DNA of 64,000 nucleotides, from assembly GCA_035627615.1 (NCBI GenBank), contig DASPLL010000025.1, positions 1 through 64,000 of the forward strand, in the 5' to 3' direction. Position numbers and translations under genes: made by a program. Shown piece after piece: positions 52,786 through 61,718 of this stretch. The stretch is from BRH-c25 sp035627615 (GTDB lineage Bacteria > Bacillota > Clostridia > Lutisporales > Lutisporaceae). Position 1 is the first letter of the stretch, and the number at the start of each line of letters is the position of its first letter. The notes beneath the pieces were generated by a model. That model ran no database searches. It was not told the origin of the DNA and saw only the letters and a list, made by a program, of their open reading frames with translations.

Positions 52786-53688
52786 ATGATAGCTGAAAGC
52801 ATCCTTGATGTCATTGGTAATACGCCCATGGTAAGCTTGAAAAAACTATCAGGGTTGAATATCTTTGCTAAAGCGGAATATCTGAATCCAGGCGGAAGTA
52901 TTAAAGACAGAGTCGCAAAATATATGATTGAACAGGCAGAAAAGAAAGGGATATTGAAGCCCGGTATGACAATCATGGAGCCTACTTCGGGCAATACCGG
53001 GATAGGTATAGCTTTGGTCGGCATCCAAAAAGGATACAGGGTTATAATTGTTATGCCTGAAAATATGAGTGAAGAAAGGAAGAAGATCATAGCAGCATTA
53101 GGTGCGGAGCTGGTCCTGACTGATGCGGAAGAAAGTATTGGCGGGTCAGTAGCGGAAGTTGAGAGACAGAAGGCAAAGGATACTAATTTTTTTGTTCCCC
53201 AGCAGTTTGAAAATCCTGATAACCCCGAAGTTCATTACCTTACCACAGCCCCGGAAATCTGGGAACAAATGAAGTGTAAAGTTGATGTCTTTGTTTCAGG
53301 GTTGGGAAGCGGAGGAACGCTGGGGGGAATCGGCAGATTTATTAAAGAAAGAAATCCGAAGGCAAAGATAATCGCCGTGGAACCTAAAAATGTATCGGCG
53401 CTTCTGGGACATGAGCCGGGATTGCATAAGATTCAGGGAATCGGTGATGGTTTTATCCCCAAAATACTCGATGTAAGTCTTATAGATGGGGTAATCCAAG
53501 TTACAGATGATGATGCAATTAATACAGCCAGAGGGTTGGCCAAAGTCCAGGGTATCCTTGCAGGGACTTCTTCAGGTGCCAATGTCTGGGCTTCTATGAA
53601 AATAGCACAAAAGTATGGTCCTGATAAAAACATTGTAACTGTTTTGCCTGACAGAGTTGAAAGATATTTTAGTACATCCCTGATATAA
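52786..53688 (+). CDS. cysK: Cysteine synthase family protein
   Basis: 300-aa PLP enzyme of the O-acetylserine sulfhydrylase fold II type. PLP lysine in NPGGSIKDRVA (about residue 43), substrate loop PTSGNTGIGIA, phosphate loop SGLGSGGTLGGIG and GTSSGAN near the end. It makes cysteine from O-acetylserine and sulfide; a cystathionine beta-synthase-like role cannot be excluded. GGGGAG precedes the ATG. Single gene. Confidence 0.93.
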   Translation: MIAESILDVIGNTPMVSLKKLSGLNIFAKAEYLNPGGSIKDRVAKYMIEQAEKKGILKPGMTIMEPTSGNTGIGIALVGIQKGYRVIIVMPENMSEERKKIIAALGAELVLTDAEESIGGSVAEVERQKAKDTNFFVPQQFENPDNPEVHYLTTAPEIWEQMKCKVDVFVSGLGSGGTLGGIGRFIKERNPKAKIIAVEPKNVSALLGHEPGLHKIQGIGDGFIPKILDVSLIDGVIQVTDDDAINTARGLAKVQGILAGTSSGANVWASMKIAQKYGPDKNIVTVLPDRVERYFSTSLI

Positions 53689-53696
53689 ATCCTACA

Positions 53697-53786
53697 ATGC
53701 CAGGTGTAAGGGTTATTGGATTGCCGATGCTTACTTAAAGGTATAAACTGATAACCTGTGCACCAGGAACTTATTTACCTGGTATA
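53697..53786 (+). repeat. CCAGGTGCA-type long hairpin, second copy
   Basis: Outer arms CCAGGTGTA and GTGCACCAGG, inner arms GGTTATTGG and CTGATAACC. Same nested plan as 41107-41195 with different bases in the arms; probably the cysK terminator. Between here and the next hairpin no gene is seen. Confidence 0.5.
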
Positions 53787-53927
53787 TAAAGGTATATAAT
53801 TGTAAAAAAGTGATTGATTTACCAGAAAGTTTGAAGTATAATGAAAAAAAGCGCAATATATTGAAAAAATACTATTGATATAGCTGCTTTGTTTATTCGA
53901 TATAGAACAATTATGTCGGAGTAAATG

Positions 53928-53969
53928 AAAACCAGCAAAACAAGTATTCTTGTTTTTGCTGGTTTTTTT
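53928..53969 (+). terminator. Strong hairpin with T-run
   Basis: AAAACCAGCAAAACAAG pairs with CTTGTTTTTGCTGGTTTT (one bulged base) and ends in T7. No gene ends nearby, so it may attenuate the transporter transcript. From 53970 to 54104 only the ribosome binding site AAGGAGGG of the next gene is notable. Confidence 0.65.
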
Positions 53970-54104
53970 ATATTCAAATAGAGGGGGAGGTGGTTTTGTG
54001 GAAACTATAGATGGAAAAACATAGGCTTAATCCAGTAAATACTACTGTGATTGGCTTTAATGTGAATACTCAATAATCTTAAATATTACAAGGAGGGTAT
54101 TAAT

Positions 54105-55400
54105 ATGTTATTTGGCTTATCTCCGATATTCGGATTGATTCCACTTATTATTTACATTATATTATCATTTAAAGATTACAATCCAGTACTTAATGTCGTT
54201 ACCTGTGTCATTTTAAGTGCTATTCTCACGAACCAGCCGTTTTCATCTTTTGGAGGCGTTATGGCTGAGTCTCTTGGATCGTTCTTAGGTATGATAGGTT
54301 TGATCATCATGCTGGGATCTGGTCTTGGAGCAATTCTTCAAAAAACAGGTGTTGCTGAATATCTGGTTATGTCTCTTATGAAAAAGATAGGAGTTGACAG
54401 TGAGAAGAAGGCAATAGTGGCAACAATGATAAGTTCAACAGTTCTTGTATCATTGCTCGGTACACTGGCAGGAGCAAATGCAATCATCGCTCCGATAATA
54501 ATACCCCTTGTTGCAACAATAGGTATTACTCCTTCAACTGTCGCTGTGGTTTTCATGGGTGCAGGCCTTACCGGCATGTTCTTAGGGCCATATACGCCAC
54601 AGGTCGTAACCATTATGGGTCTTACAGGCTTAAGCTACAGTAAGTATGTAATAGGAGCAGGAATTCCTCTTGCTTTAGTTGTACTGATAATAACCTTTAT
54701 AATGGCAAATAAAATTCAGAAGAAAACTACCGGAATATATGCCTATGATAATATTGAGGAACCAAAGGATAACTATACTGCCGGTAAAGAAGTCAAAAGA
54801 GCAGCTTTAGCATTTGCTTTGTCCATGATAGCATTAATTGGCTATGGTATCACTCTCCAAAGCGGTTCTTCATATGCTATACTGGTAATATCTGTAGCAG
54901 CTGCAATAACAGGCTTTGCAGGCGGATTAAAAGCAAATGACCTGGTTGATACCTTCATAAAGGGCGCTTCACGTATGATGTGGCTGTTTATAATGTTCAT
55001 ACTCTTCAATCCATTCATTACCTTTATTGCTGAAGCAGGATCCTTCGAAGCCCTTGTAGCATTATTGAAGCCGTTACTTGAATCACAGAGCAAGGTAGTA
55101 TTCTCACTGGTTGCTGCATTGACGGGTATCTTCGGAGTTGGTGGAGCTGCCACTGCAGATAATATAGTCATGGATACCATGTTTAAATCAATCGTTACTG
55201 ATTTAGGAGTGTCATCTACATTGTGGGCATTGATATTGCTGGTTGCAGGACAGATTACATCTTTTGCATATCCTGAAGCAGATATGATAGGGCAAATGGG
55301 TCTTGCAAGATCAAAGGATATGAAAAACCTGGTGACATACGGTATCATCGTTACAATTTGTTCAGTTCTGCTGGTCTTATTTATGTCCTTCTTCGGATAA
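54105..55400 (+). CDS. Ion/solute carrier, Na+/H+ antiporter-like
   Basis: 431 aa with about 11-12 transmembrane segments. Two related halves, each with a glycine-rich re-entrant-like loop (LGTLAGANAIIAP, FGVGGAATADN), suggest the ion transporter superfamily (NhaC/GntP/CitM-like). The substrate cannot be read from the sequence. It lies 17 bases before a hydrolase gene, so the pair may import and then cleave one compound. AAGGAGGG precedes the ATG. Confidence 0.78.
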   Translation: MLFGLSPIFGLIPLIIYIILSFKDYNPVLNVVTCVILSAILTNQPFSSFGGVMAESLGSFLGMIGLIIMLGSGLGAILQKTGVAEYLVMSLMKKIGVDSEKKAIVATMISSTVLVSLLGTLAGANAIIAPIIIPLVATIGITPSTVAVVFMGAGLTGMFLGPYTPQVVTIMGLTGLSYSKYVIGAGIPLALVVLIITFIMANKIQKKTTGIYAYDNIEEPKDNYTAGKEVKRAALAFALSMIALIGYGITLQSGSSYAILVISVAAAITGFAGGLKANDLVDTFIKGASRMMWLFIMFILFNPFITFIAEAGSFEALVALLKPLLESQSKVVFSLVAALTGIFGVGGAATADNIVMDTMFKSIVTDLGVSSTLWALILLVAGQITSFAYPEADMIGQMGLARSKDMKNLVTYGIIVTICSVLLVLFMSFFG

Positions 55401-55417
55401 TAGGGGAGTGAATTATC

Positions 55418-56209
55418 ATGCTAGAGCATAAAATCAAAGAGTTTATTAAAACACAAAATGGTAATGTAGCCATTGCAGTGAAGAACCTAAAAACAAACGA
55501 AGAAATAAAAATCAATGAAAATCTCGTATTTCCATCAGCAAGTACTATTAAGCTTGCGATAATGTCAGAGCTATTGAACAGAGTCAATGAAGGTTCCATA
55601 AAGCTTGAGGATACCATTGAACTGACAGAAGGCATGAAAACCGGAGGAGATGGTATATTTAAAGAGTTGAATTGCGGTCATAGATTTACTCTGGAAGAAA
55701 TAATGACGATGATGATTATTGTAAGCGATAACATGGCTACGAATATACTGATCAACCTGCTGGGAATGGATAACATCAATGCAACTATAAAGAAGCTCGG
55801 ACTTAAAAATACGAAGCTTCAGCGTAAGATGATGGACTCCCAGGCTGCCAGAGAAGGCAGGGAGAATCTAATAACTGCAAATGATTTGGCATATATATTG
55901 GAGCTGATTTATCACGGCCGGAATATCAATAAAAAATACAGCGATATGATGCTGAGTATTCTAAAAAGGCAGCAGGTTAGAGGAAGACTGGATCTATATC
56001 TGCCTGAAGAAGTCCTGGTGGCGCATAAGACAGGTGATCTGGATAGGCTTGAACACGACGCAGGGATAGTTTACCTGGCGAATTGCGAGTACATAATATG
56101 TGTCCTGACAAATGAGACAGAAACAAACAAGGACGGGCGGGAAATAATAGGTAAAATATCTAAAATTGTTTATGATGAGTATTTAAATCCTGGCTGTAAG
56201 AATGTGTAA
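55418..56209 (+). CDS. Cytoplasmic class A beta-lactamase-fold hydrolase
   Basis: 263 aa with the class A motifs: Ser42-x-x-Lys45 (SASTIK), SDN at 102-104 (exactly 60 residues on, as in class A) and KTG at 203-205. The Glu166 equivalent falls at Met138 or Asp139, so the usual deacylating glutamate is missing. No signal peptide is present, so the protein should be cytoplasmic. A peptidase, esterase or amidase role is more likely than drug resistance. Operon with the carrier upstream. Confidence 0.85.
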   Translation: MLEHKIKEFIKTQNGNVAIAVKNLKTNEEIKINENLVFPSASTIKLAIMSELLNRVNEGSIKLEDTIELTEGMKTGGDGIFKELNCGHRFTLEEIMTMMIIVSDNMATNILINLLGMDNINATIKKLGLKNTKLQRKMMDSQAAREGRENLITANDLAYILELIYHGRNINKKYSDMMLSILKRQQVRGRLDLYLPEEVLVAHKTGDLDRLEHDAGIVYLANCEYIICVLTNETETNKDGREIIGKISKIVYDEYLNPGCKNV

Positions 56210-56246
56210 GAACAGAGGCCAAGTCAGAGGGCAGGACGATTATTAT

Positions 56247-56284
56247 AAGTTGATTGCAGTAAATTGCTGCAATCAACTTTTTTG
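56247..56284 (+). terminator. Terminator after transporter-hydrolase operon
   Basis: Perfect 13-bp stem AAGTTGATTGCAG (56247-56259) / CTGCAATCAACTT (56267-56279), then T-run. Confidence 0.92.
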
Positions 56285-56390
56285 TATGGCATCTGCATTA
56301 ATAAATAGAACAGTTTTTTGTTATGAGTTATAATTAAATTACGTTTACATATCCGGATCTCTTTGTTATATATGTGATGAAAGGAGATAT

Positions 56391-56429
56391 ATGATATATC
56401 CGTTGAATATATCATGCGAGAGCGAATGA
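56391..56429 (+). CDS. Possible 12-codon leader peptide
   Basis: ATG at 56391 with AAGGAG four bases upstream encodes MIYPLNISCESE. Its TGA stop overlaps the ATG of the HAD gene (ATGA at 56426). The HAD gene itself has no ribosome binding site at 56414 or 56426, so coupling through this short frame is plausible. Confidence 0.4.
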   Translation: MIYPLNISCESE

Positions 56430-57091
56430 ATAAAAAGGGAATTATTTTTGATTTTAACGGGACCTTGTTATGGGATACACATCTACATAACATAGCCTGG
56501 GATAATTTTTTGAAGAGGTATGATTTCTTTTTGTCAGACGAAGAAAAGCATCAGCTTTTCCATGGGCGATTGAATAAAGAGATATTGGCGGAGCTATTTA
56601 AGGACAGGTTGACTGAAGCGGAGATAGAGCGTTATGGGCTTGAAAAAGAATATGAATATCAGAGGTTGTGTATCGAATTGAAGGACTTTTCCCTGTCGGA
56701 AGGTGTGGTTGAGCTATTTGAAAAGCTTTCGGAAAGGAATATCCCTTTCGTGATTGCAACAGCTTCCGGATTAGAAAATGTTGAGTTTTATATCAAGAGG
56801 CTTGAACTTGACAGATGGTTCAAAAAGGAGCATATAATCTACAATGACGGCTCTATGAGAGGGAAGCCTTTTCCCGATTTGTTCCTGAAAGCCATAGATG
56901 TACTGGGAATAGACAGTAAGAATATTATCATCTTTGAGGACTCGGTTTCAGGTATAAAAGCTGCTGAGGCTGCAGCTGCAGGAAATATCATTATTGTAAA
57001 TTCCAATAACTGTGACTATAAGGAATGGGAGGGTAAACATCCGATCATCAGGCATTTCAATGAGGTCGACTGGGCTTGGTTTGAAGGTTAA
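56426..57091 (+). CDS. HAD-family hydrolase, PGM-like
   Basis: 222 aa (226 if ATG 56414 is used). HAD motif I is FDFNGTLLWD, with Asn where most phosphatases have the second Asp. Motif II is IATASG, motif III KPFPDLF, and motif IV IIFEDSVSGIKAAEAA. The helical cap (about 15-80) resembles beta-phosphoglucomutase-type HADs. Asp-to-Asn at the acid/base position may reduce or change phosphatase activity. Substrate unknown. Seven bases separate it from the convergent PHP gene. Confidence 0.88.
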   Translation: MNKKGIIFDFNGTLLWDTHLHNIAWDNFLKRYDFFLSDEEKHQLFHGRLNKEILAELFKDRLTEAEIERYGLEKEYEYQRLCIELKDFSLSEGVVELFEKLSERNIPFVIATASGLENVEFYIKRLELDRWFKKEHIIYNDGSMRGKPFPDLFLKAIDVLGIDSKNIIIFEDSVSGIKAAEAAAAGNIIIVNSNNCDYKEWEGKHPIIRHFNEVDWAWFEG

Positions 57092-57097
57092 ACACAT

Positions 57098-57976
57098 TTA
57101 TAGTATACAGTTTGGAAGCCAGGGCTCTAATATTTTGTAAGGTATTTTTACGCCATTGATGCTTTCTCCAATTTTAACAGTGGGTTTAAAATCCCCATGA
57201 TAATCACTTCCGCCGGATGCATAAAGCTTGTGTACACTGCAGTAATTAAGAAGATAGTCTGTCTTATCCATTGAATGAAGCGAATGATAGCATTCTATAC
57301 CATCCAGTGCATTTAGTGATACTATTGAGTTGAGAAACTCTTCATAGTCATCAGTAAAATAGCCATAAAGATGGGCAAGGAATGCTTTTCCTCCTGCTTT
57401 TTTTATCAGGACGGCTGCTTCCTTTACGGTTGGATAATTCTTTGTTTGGTTAAGATAGAACGGACTGTCTTCATTATTGATACATGTCCTGTAAAATGCA
57501 TTTATGCTTTCCCATATTTCTTTAGTAAAGTGTTTTTCATTTTCAGGATATTTTCTTAAATCAGAATGCATTACTTGTGATGCGAAATATTTATTATTCT
57601 TGATTGACAGGGTATCAGTATACTTAATGTTCAGGTTTCTGCATACATCCTTCATTTTTTTGAGATATTCATTTTCTCTTTCAAGGAACCTTTCGTCGGA
57701 TACGATTCCAGTTGATTCAACTGTTTCAAGGTCTATCCCATAACCTAATATCTCAATAGGTTTTCCATTGTAAACAACAGAGAATTCACAGCCGGGAATG
57801 ATTTTGCCTTCAAAATAGCTGGCTGCATTAATTTCCCGCAGTTTTTTATAAGCCCCGATGGAATCGTGATCTGTAATAGATATATATTTCAGACCTGATT
57901 GCTGTGCCTTAATGAGAATATCCCTGGGCTCATCCGAGCCGTCCGATGAAGTTGTGTGAATATGCAGATCTATCAT
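57098..57976 (-). CDS. PHP-domain phosphoesterase
   Basis: 292 aa with PHP motifs DLHIHTTSSDGS, SITDHDSIGAY, GCEFSV and SGGSDYHGDFKP, which bind two or three metals. It resembles YciV/RnaAM-type or histidinol-phosphatase-like PHP enzymes acting on phosphomonoesters or short nucleic acids. The start is ATG 57976 with GGAGG nine bases upstream; the longer frame begins with TTG touching that site. Transcribed opposite to its neighbours. Confidence 0.9.
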   Translation of the reverse strand: MIDLHIHTTSSDGSDEPRDILIKAQQSGLKYISITDHDSIGAYKKLREINAASYFEGKIIPGCEFSVVYNGKPIEILGYGIDLETVESTGIVSDERFLERENEYLKKMKDVCRNLNIKYTDTLSIKNNKYFASQVMHSDLRKYPENEKHFTKEIWESINAFYRTCINNEDSPFYLNQTKNYPTVKEAAVLIKKAGGKAFLAHLYGYFTDDYEEFLNSIVSLNALDGIECYHSLHSMDKTDYLLNYCSVHKLYASGGSDYHGDFKPTVKIGESINGVKIPYKILEPWLPNCIL

Positions 57977-58163
57977 TTGATGCAACCTCCGTTTTTGTTT
58001 ATATGCATTATTCTATACCTGTTGATAAAAAATGGCAAATAAATATTGGAATGTATAAGTGCCAGGGAAAATTTTTTGCAATGTTATCAAAGTATATGAG
58101 TGCATTTTTCATGGAGGTTGTGTAAAATAGTACCTGAAGTGATAGGCGAGGTGGTAGGGATAT

Positions 58164-58934
58164 ATGAAAACCGGAAGCTTGGCAGTACAGATTGAAGATA
58201 TTTTCAGCAGCAATTATGAGAAGCTATACTCCTGTGCATATAGAATGGTCGGGAATCATCAGGATACGGAGGATGTCCTGCAAAATGCATTTCTTAAAGC
58301 TTGTAAGTACATTGATAAATTCAGAGGCGATTCAGAATTGTTCACATGGATATACCGGATCGTAATCAATGAAAGCTACAGGTTTTTTCAAAAAATCAAT
58401 AAGCTGCCTTTGACCATTATCACAGAGAATTTAAAAATAAGTGAAAAGGAATTTTTTGAAAGTATCAGTTATTGCCCTGATTATGACGATAACCTGATAA
58501 TCGATGAGATGAGGGAGAAATGTCTTCAGGGTTTTTTGAAATGCCTGCCCAAAAATCAGAGAGTCTGTTTTTTATTGAAAAGCTGTATGAACCTTAAAAA
58601 TCAGGAGATCGCTGATGTCCTGGGGATGTCACTTGAAAATGTAAAGGTGACGCTGCACAGAGGCAGGAAAAAGCTTCAGGAGATGTTTGAAATGCGCTGC
58701 AGTCTGATCGATCCTGAGAAACCATGTAAATGCCACCTGTGGATCAAGTATATGAGGGATCATGCACTTCCGATCCCTACAGGACATAATATTATAAAGG
58801 CTGATGAGCTTAAAAAGAAATATTTCAGAGACCTGTCTTTATTGAAAAAAATAGATTATCTGTATACGGTGGAGGCAGCATGGACAAAGGATGAATTTTT
58901 GCAAAAAATAAAAAAAGCGGTACAACTCATGTAA
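58164..58934 (+). CDS. ECF sigma factor with Cys-rich C-terminal extension
   Basis: 256 aa. Sigma-70 region 2 (about 15-80; YSCAYRMVGNHQDTEDVLQNAF, FTWIYRI) and region 4 (about 125-180; LPKNQRVCFLLKSCMNLKNQEIADVLGMSLENVKV) make it an ECF sigma. An extra 75 residues follow, with RCSLIDPEKPCKCHLWIKYM, a likely metal or redox site. No anti-sigma gene is adjacent; instead a cysteine-rich DUF3795 gene follows 59 bases later. GAGGTGG precedes the ATG. Confidence 0.9.
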   Translation: MKTGSLAVQIEDIFSSNYEKLYSCAYRMVGNHQDTEDVLQNAFLKACKYIDKFRGDSELFTWIYRIVINESYRFFQKINKLPLTIITENLKISEKEFFESISYCPDYDDNLIIDEMREKCLQGFLKCLPKNQRVCFLLKSCMNLKNQEIADVLGMSLENVKVTLHRGRKKLQEMFEMRCSLIDPEKPCKCHLWIKYMRDHALPIPTGHNIIKADELKKKYFRDLSLLKKIDYLYTVEAAWTKDEFLQKIKKAVQLM

Positions 58935-58993
58935 CGATTTTGTATAAGTAAGTGTCTAAGAATAGAATACAAAATTAAAGGAGGACATTTACT

Positions 58994-59428
58994 ATGAAAA
59001 AGAAAATCGTCGCACCATGTGGTATTGACTGTTTTAACTGCGAGGCTTTTGAAGACAATGTGACAGATGAGTTCCAGACAAGATTGTCTGCAATAGCCAA
59101 AGTACCTAAGGAGGAAATAAGCTGTAAAGGCTGCGTTGATGGAAACATATGCCTGTTTCTCAAAATGCAGGGGAAACACTGCAAGACTGCGGATTGTGCC
59201 AGGGAAAAAGGGGTGGATTACTGCTTCAACTGCGATACTTTCCCTTGCGGATACTTAATGCCCCTTGCTGACGAAGCAAAGAAGTATCCTCACAATATAA
59301 AGCTGTATAACCTTTGCTTAATGAAAAAAATCGGTATTGAGGCCTGGAGCGAACAAGCCGGCGATATAAGACAGACATATTTTAATAAGAAGATTGTGAT
59401 CGGTGAAGGTGGAGGTAAAGGAGAATAA
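58994..59428 (+). CDS. DUF3795 cysteine-rich protein
   Basis: 144 aa with about a dozen cysteines in CGIDCFNCEAF, CKGCVDGNICLF, HCKTADCA and YCFNCDTFPC, the pattern of DUF3795, a probable zinc- or iron-sulfur-binding family common in anaerobes. Function unknown. AAAGGAGG precedes the ATG. Probably co-transcribed with the ECF sigma upstream, so a sensing role is possible but unproven. Confidence 0.88.
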   Translation: MKKKIVAPCGIDCFNCEAFEDNVTDEFQTRLSAIAKVPKEEISCKGCVDGNICLFLKMQGKHCKTADCAREKGVDYCFNCDTFPCGYLMPLADEAKKYPHNIKLYNLCLMKKIGIEAWSEQAGDIRQTYFNKKIVIGEGGGKGE

Positions 59429-59450
59429 TATTAAGGTTGACAAGATAAGG

Positions 59451-59496
59451 TAAGTGTCAGGTGCATATCACTTTGCATCCGGCACTTATTTTCTTG
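59451..59496 (+). terminator. Terminator after DUF3795 gene
   Basis: AAGTGTCAGGTGCA pairs with TGCATCCGGCACTT (two G-U, one mismatch), followed by ATTTTC. Arms resemble the CCAGGTGCA hairpin family. Confidence 0.6.
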
Positions 59497-59593
59497 TTAA
59501 AAATATCGTATCATAATATAACAATTTTGTATTATTGTGTAAATTGAAGATACTTTTAGCAGATATATGGGTTTAAAACGAAGGAGGTAAACT

Positions 59594-61132
59594 ATGAGGA
59601 AATTCAGATGCTTTTTGATTTTGTTCATGCTTGTATCGCTATTAAGCCCATTGGACATACAGTCAGACAGCAGTACTATCACTCAGCCAGCCTTAAGCAC
59701 CCCGGACTTGGACAGCGATGGAGACGGACTACAGGATTTTCAGGAAAAGTATAAATATTATACGAATCCTGATAATGCAGATAGTGATGGTGATGGGATC
59801 CCTGACGGAGATTGGAATGAAAGAAAGGAGTATACCTACACATTAAAAGCTAACCTGCAGATAACCGGACCATGGGATATAAATTCTATGAATAATGATT
59901 ACCAGGATACCAGAATCATTGCAGAAAAAAAAGATTATATGGAGTGTGAAATAGTATTTTATACTGAAAACACTGTTAAAGATGGAATAGGCAGAAATGA
60001 CAGCTGGGGAGATTATGGTCCTGAATTTGATAAATACTTAAAGCCCTACTTATACGCAAATTGGGACGAACAGATGAGAAAAGACTTAATTAATGAGCTA
60101 AAGGGACTTGGAATCGACCCTGAAAAGTTAAGCGACAAAGAGCTGGTGCAAAGAGTTTCAATGTGGATAGAGGATAGTACTGAATCAATTGAACATGATC
60201 GGCCTCCGCACTTTTATCTCAGGTATGATGAGAAAGGAAACTTTTATGTAGAGGAACGGTTTAGAGATCTTTATGAAGAAAAGGTCAAGAAAGACAAAAG
60301 CATTACTCTGGATGAGTTGGTTAACAAGCTTGTACTGGGAAAACAAATGTATTATAACAAGGCCAGAGGGGCCTGCACTTCATCAACAACCTATTCAGCA
60401 ACAATATACAGAACGTTGGGAATACCAACCAGGCACTTATGTACTACAAAAATAAGAATTTCAGATGATTTGATGTATAAGGTCAGGAATATAAAAAACC
60501 CGTTGGTTAAAGAGATATTGGTGAGTACAGGAGAAACCTCTTCAAATCATATGTATAACGAGGTATACATTGATGGAAGATGGATACGTATAGATTATGA
60601 CGAGTTGGGAGCCGGAAACATTGAGACAGGAAGGGGATTATATTATCAGCACTATAATCCGAACGACCTGAGTGAACTGAGAATGGTGGACGACTATGGG
60701 GAAATGGTTTCTGCACCCGGCTGGGGGCTGTTCAATAATGGAGAATTCTTTAATTTACTGGATATATCGGATAGTTACGGTAAGTATTATAAGCCTCACT
60801 ATGGATACAGGATTGAGCCCGATGTATTTAAAAGATACTATCTATTTGGAGAAAAGGGTATTTACTCGAAGGTAAAGCCCGTAGTATTTGCGGAGCTGGA
60901 GAAATACAGGAAACTTGAAAAGGCAAGTGAAAAGTCAGGTAACATATCACAGTTCAAGGAAGAATACTTAAAAGATAATAATATCTTAATAATATCCGCT
61001 AATACAGAATATAACAAATTAGCAGATGTAATAAAGGCTAAAATCAGCAAAGATGAATATGAGGGCTTAGGTATAGATGAATATAAAACAATAGAAATAG
61101 ATAAGGCTGTAGTGCTGATAGTCAAGCTATAG
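59594..61132 (+). CDS. Secreted transglutaminase-like protein with Ca repeats
   Basis: 512 aa with signal peptide (about 1-24), then thrombospondin-3/EF-hand-like calcium repeats (DSDGDGLQDFQEKY and DSDGDGIPDGDWNE, about 38-75). A transglutaminase-like domain (about 230-330) has Cys in GACTSSTTYSATIYRTLGIPTRH, His in SSNHMYNEVYIDGRW and Asp in IDYDELG. It could be a secreted protease or cross-linker; substrate unknown. AAGGAGG precedes the ATG. Confidence 0.85.
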   Translation: MRKFRCFLILFMLVSLLSPLDIQSDSSTITQPALSTPDLDSDGDGLQDFQEKYKYYTNPDNADSDGDGIPDGDWNERKEYTYTLKANLQITGPWDINSMNNDYQDTRIIAEKKDYMECEIVFYTENTVKDGIGRNDSWGDYGPEFDKYLKPYLYANWDEQMRKDLINELKGLGIDPEKLSDKELVQRVSMWIEDSTESIEHDRPPHFYLRYDEKGNFYVEERFRDLYEEKVKKDKSITLDELVNKLVLGKQMYYNKARGACTSSTTYSATIYRTLGIPTRHLCTTKIRISDDLMYKVRNIKNPLVKEILVSTGETSSNHMYNEVYIDGRWIRIDYDELGAGNIETGRGLYYQHYNPNDLSELRMVDDYGEMVSAPGWGLFNNGEFFNLLDISDSYGKYYKPHYGYRIEPDVFKRYYLFGEKGIYSKVKPVVFAELEKYRKLEKASEKSGNISQFKEEYLKDNNILIISANTEYNKLADVIKAKISKDEYEGLGIDEYKTIEIDKAVVLIVKL

Positions 61133-61171
61133 AGAAACCGATGAACCAGATACTAAAATAAGAGAAAAGGT

Positions 61172-61227
61172 AAATGCCGGGTATGTAGCTTATAAATACT
61201 GATAAGTATTGTATCCGGTATTTTTTT
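61172..61227 (+). terminator. Terminator before marR
   Basis: AAATGCCGGGTA pairs with TATCCGGTATTT (two G-U), ending in TTTTTTT. It directly precedes the marR promoter. Confidence 0.7.
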
Positions 61228-61228
61228 A

Positions 61229-61257
61229 TTGACATTAGTTTGATATAAAACTATAAT
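61229..61257 (+). promoter_or_regulatory. marR promoter with internal operator
   Basis: TTGACA (61229-61234), 17-bp spacer, TATAAT (61252-61257). The spacer holds TAGTTTGATATAAAACTA (61236-61253), one base from the perfect palindrome at 61700-61717. Expected transcription start about 61264, exactly at an ATG. Confidence 0.85.
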
Positions 61258-61263
61258 ATGGTT

Positions 61264-61686
61264 ATGGATACGAGAGATGCAATATCATTAATATCAAAAA
61301 TCAGGGAGAAATCCAACCGGTTTATTGTGTCAGAGATGCTGAAACATGGAGTTGGCGGTATTGTAACTTCACATGGGGATATCATCTATGCTCTTTTTAA
61401 CAACCCAAGACTGACAATGGCAGAGATTGCCCGCAGGATCGGCAAGGATAAGTCTACAGTTACAGCACTTGTCGGCAAGCTGGTCAGACTCGGGTATGTG
61501 GCAAAGGAAAGAGACACAGAGGATACGAGAATAATTTATGTAACCTTAACTCATATGGGGAACGGACTGAAGCCCATGTTTGAAGAAATATCAACGAAGC
61601 TTCTGGATGTTTTTTATTCAGGCATCTCAGAAAAAGAAAAGGAGGAGCTAATAAGAATTCTGAACAAAATTTATAATAATCTATAA
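61264..61686 (+). CDS. MarR-family regulator
   Basis: 140 aa with the winged helix of MarR (LTMAEIARRIGKDKSTVTALVGKLVRLGYVAKERDTEDTRIIYVTLT, about 50-95). The -10 box ends at 61257, so the mRNA should start at about the second ATG (61264) and be leaderless; the first ATG (61258) would not be transcribed. No ribosome binding site is present for either. It very likely represses itself and the hydrolase gene through the shared palindrome. Confidence 0.9.
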   Translation: MDTRDAISLISKIREKSNRFIVSEMLKHGVGGIVTSHGDIIYALFNNPRLTMAEIARRIGKDKSTVTALVGKLVRLGYVAKERDTEDTRIIYVTLTHMGNGLKPMFEEISTKLLDVFYSGISEKEKEELIRILNKIYNNL

Positions 61687-61698
61687 TTTTTTAATGAT

Positions 61699-61718
61699 AT
61701 AGTTTGATATCAAACTAT
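61699..61718 (+). promoter_or_regulatory. MarR operator before hydrolase gene
   Basis: A perfect 20-bp palindrome, ATAGTTTGATATCAAACTAT, overlaps a TATAAT at 61716-61721. The same sequence with one change lies in the marR promoter. Confidence 0.8.

Noticed and set aside
55418..56209. Antibiotic-resistance beta-lactamase
   Set aside because: No signal peptide and no clear Glu166; class A motifs alone do not show lactamase activity.
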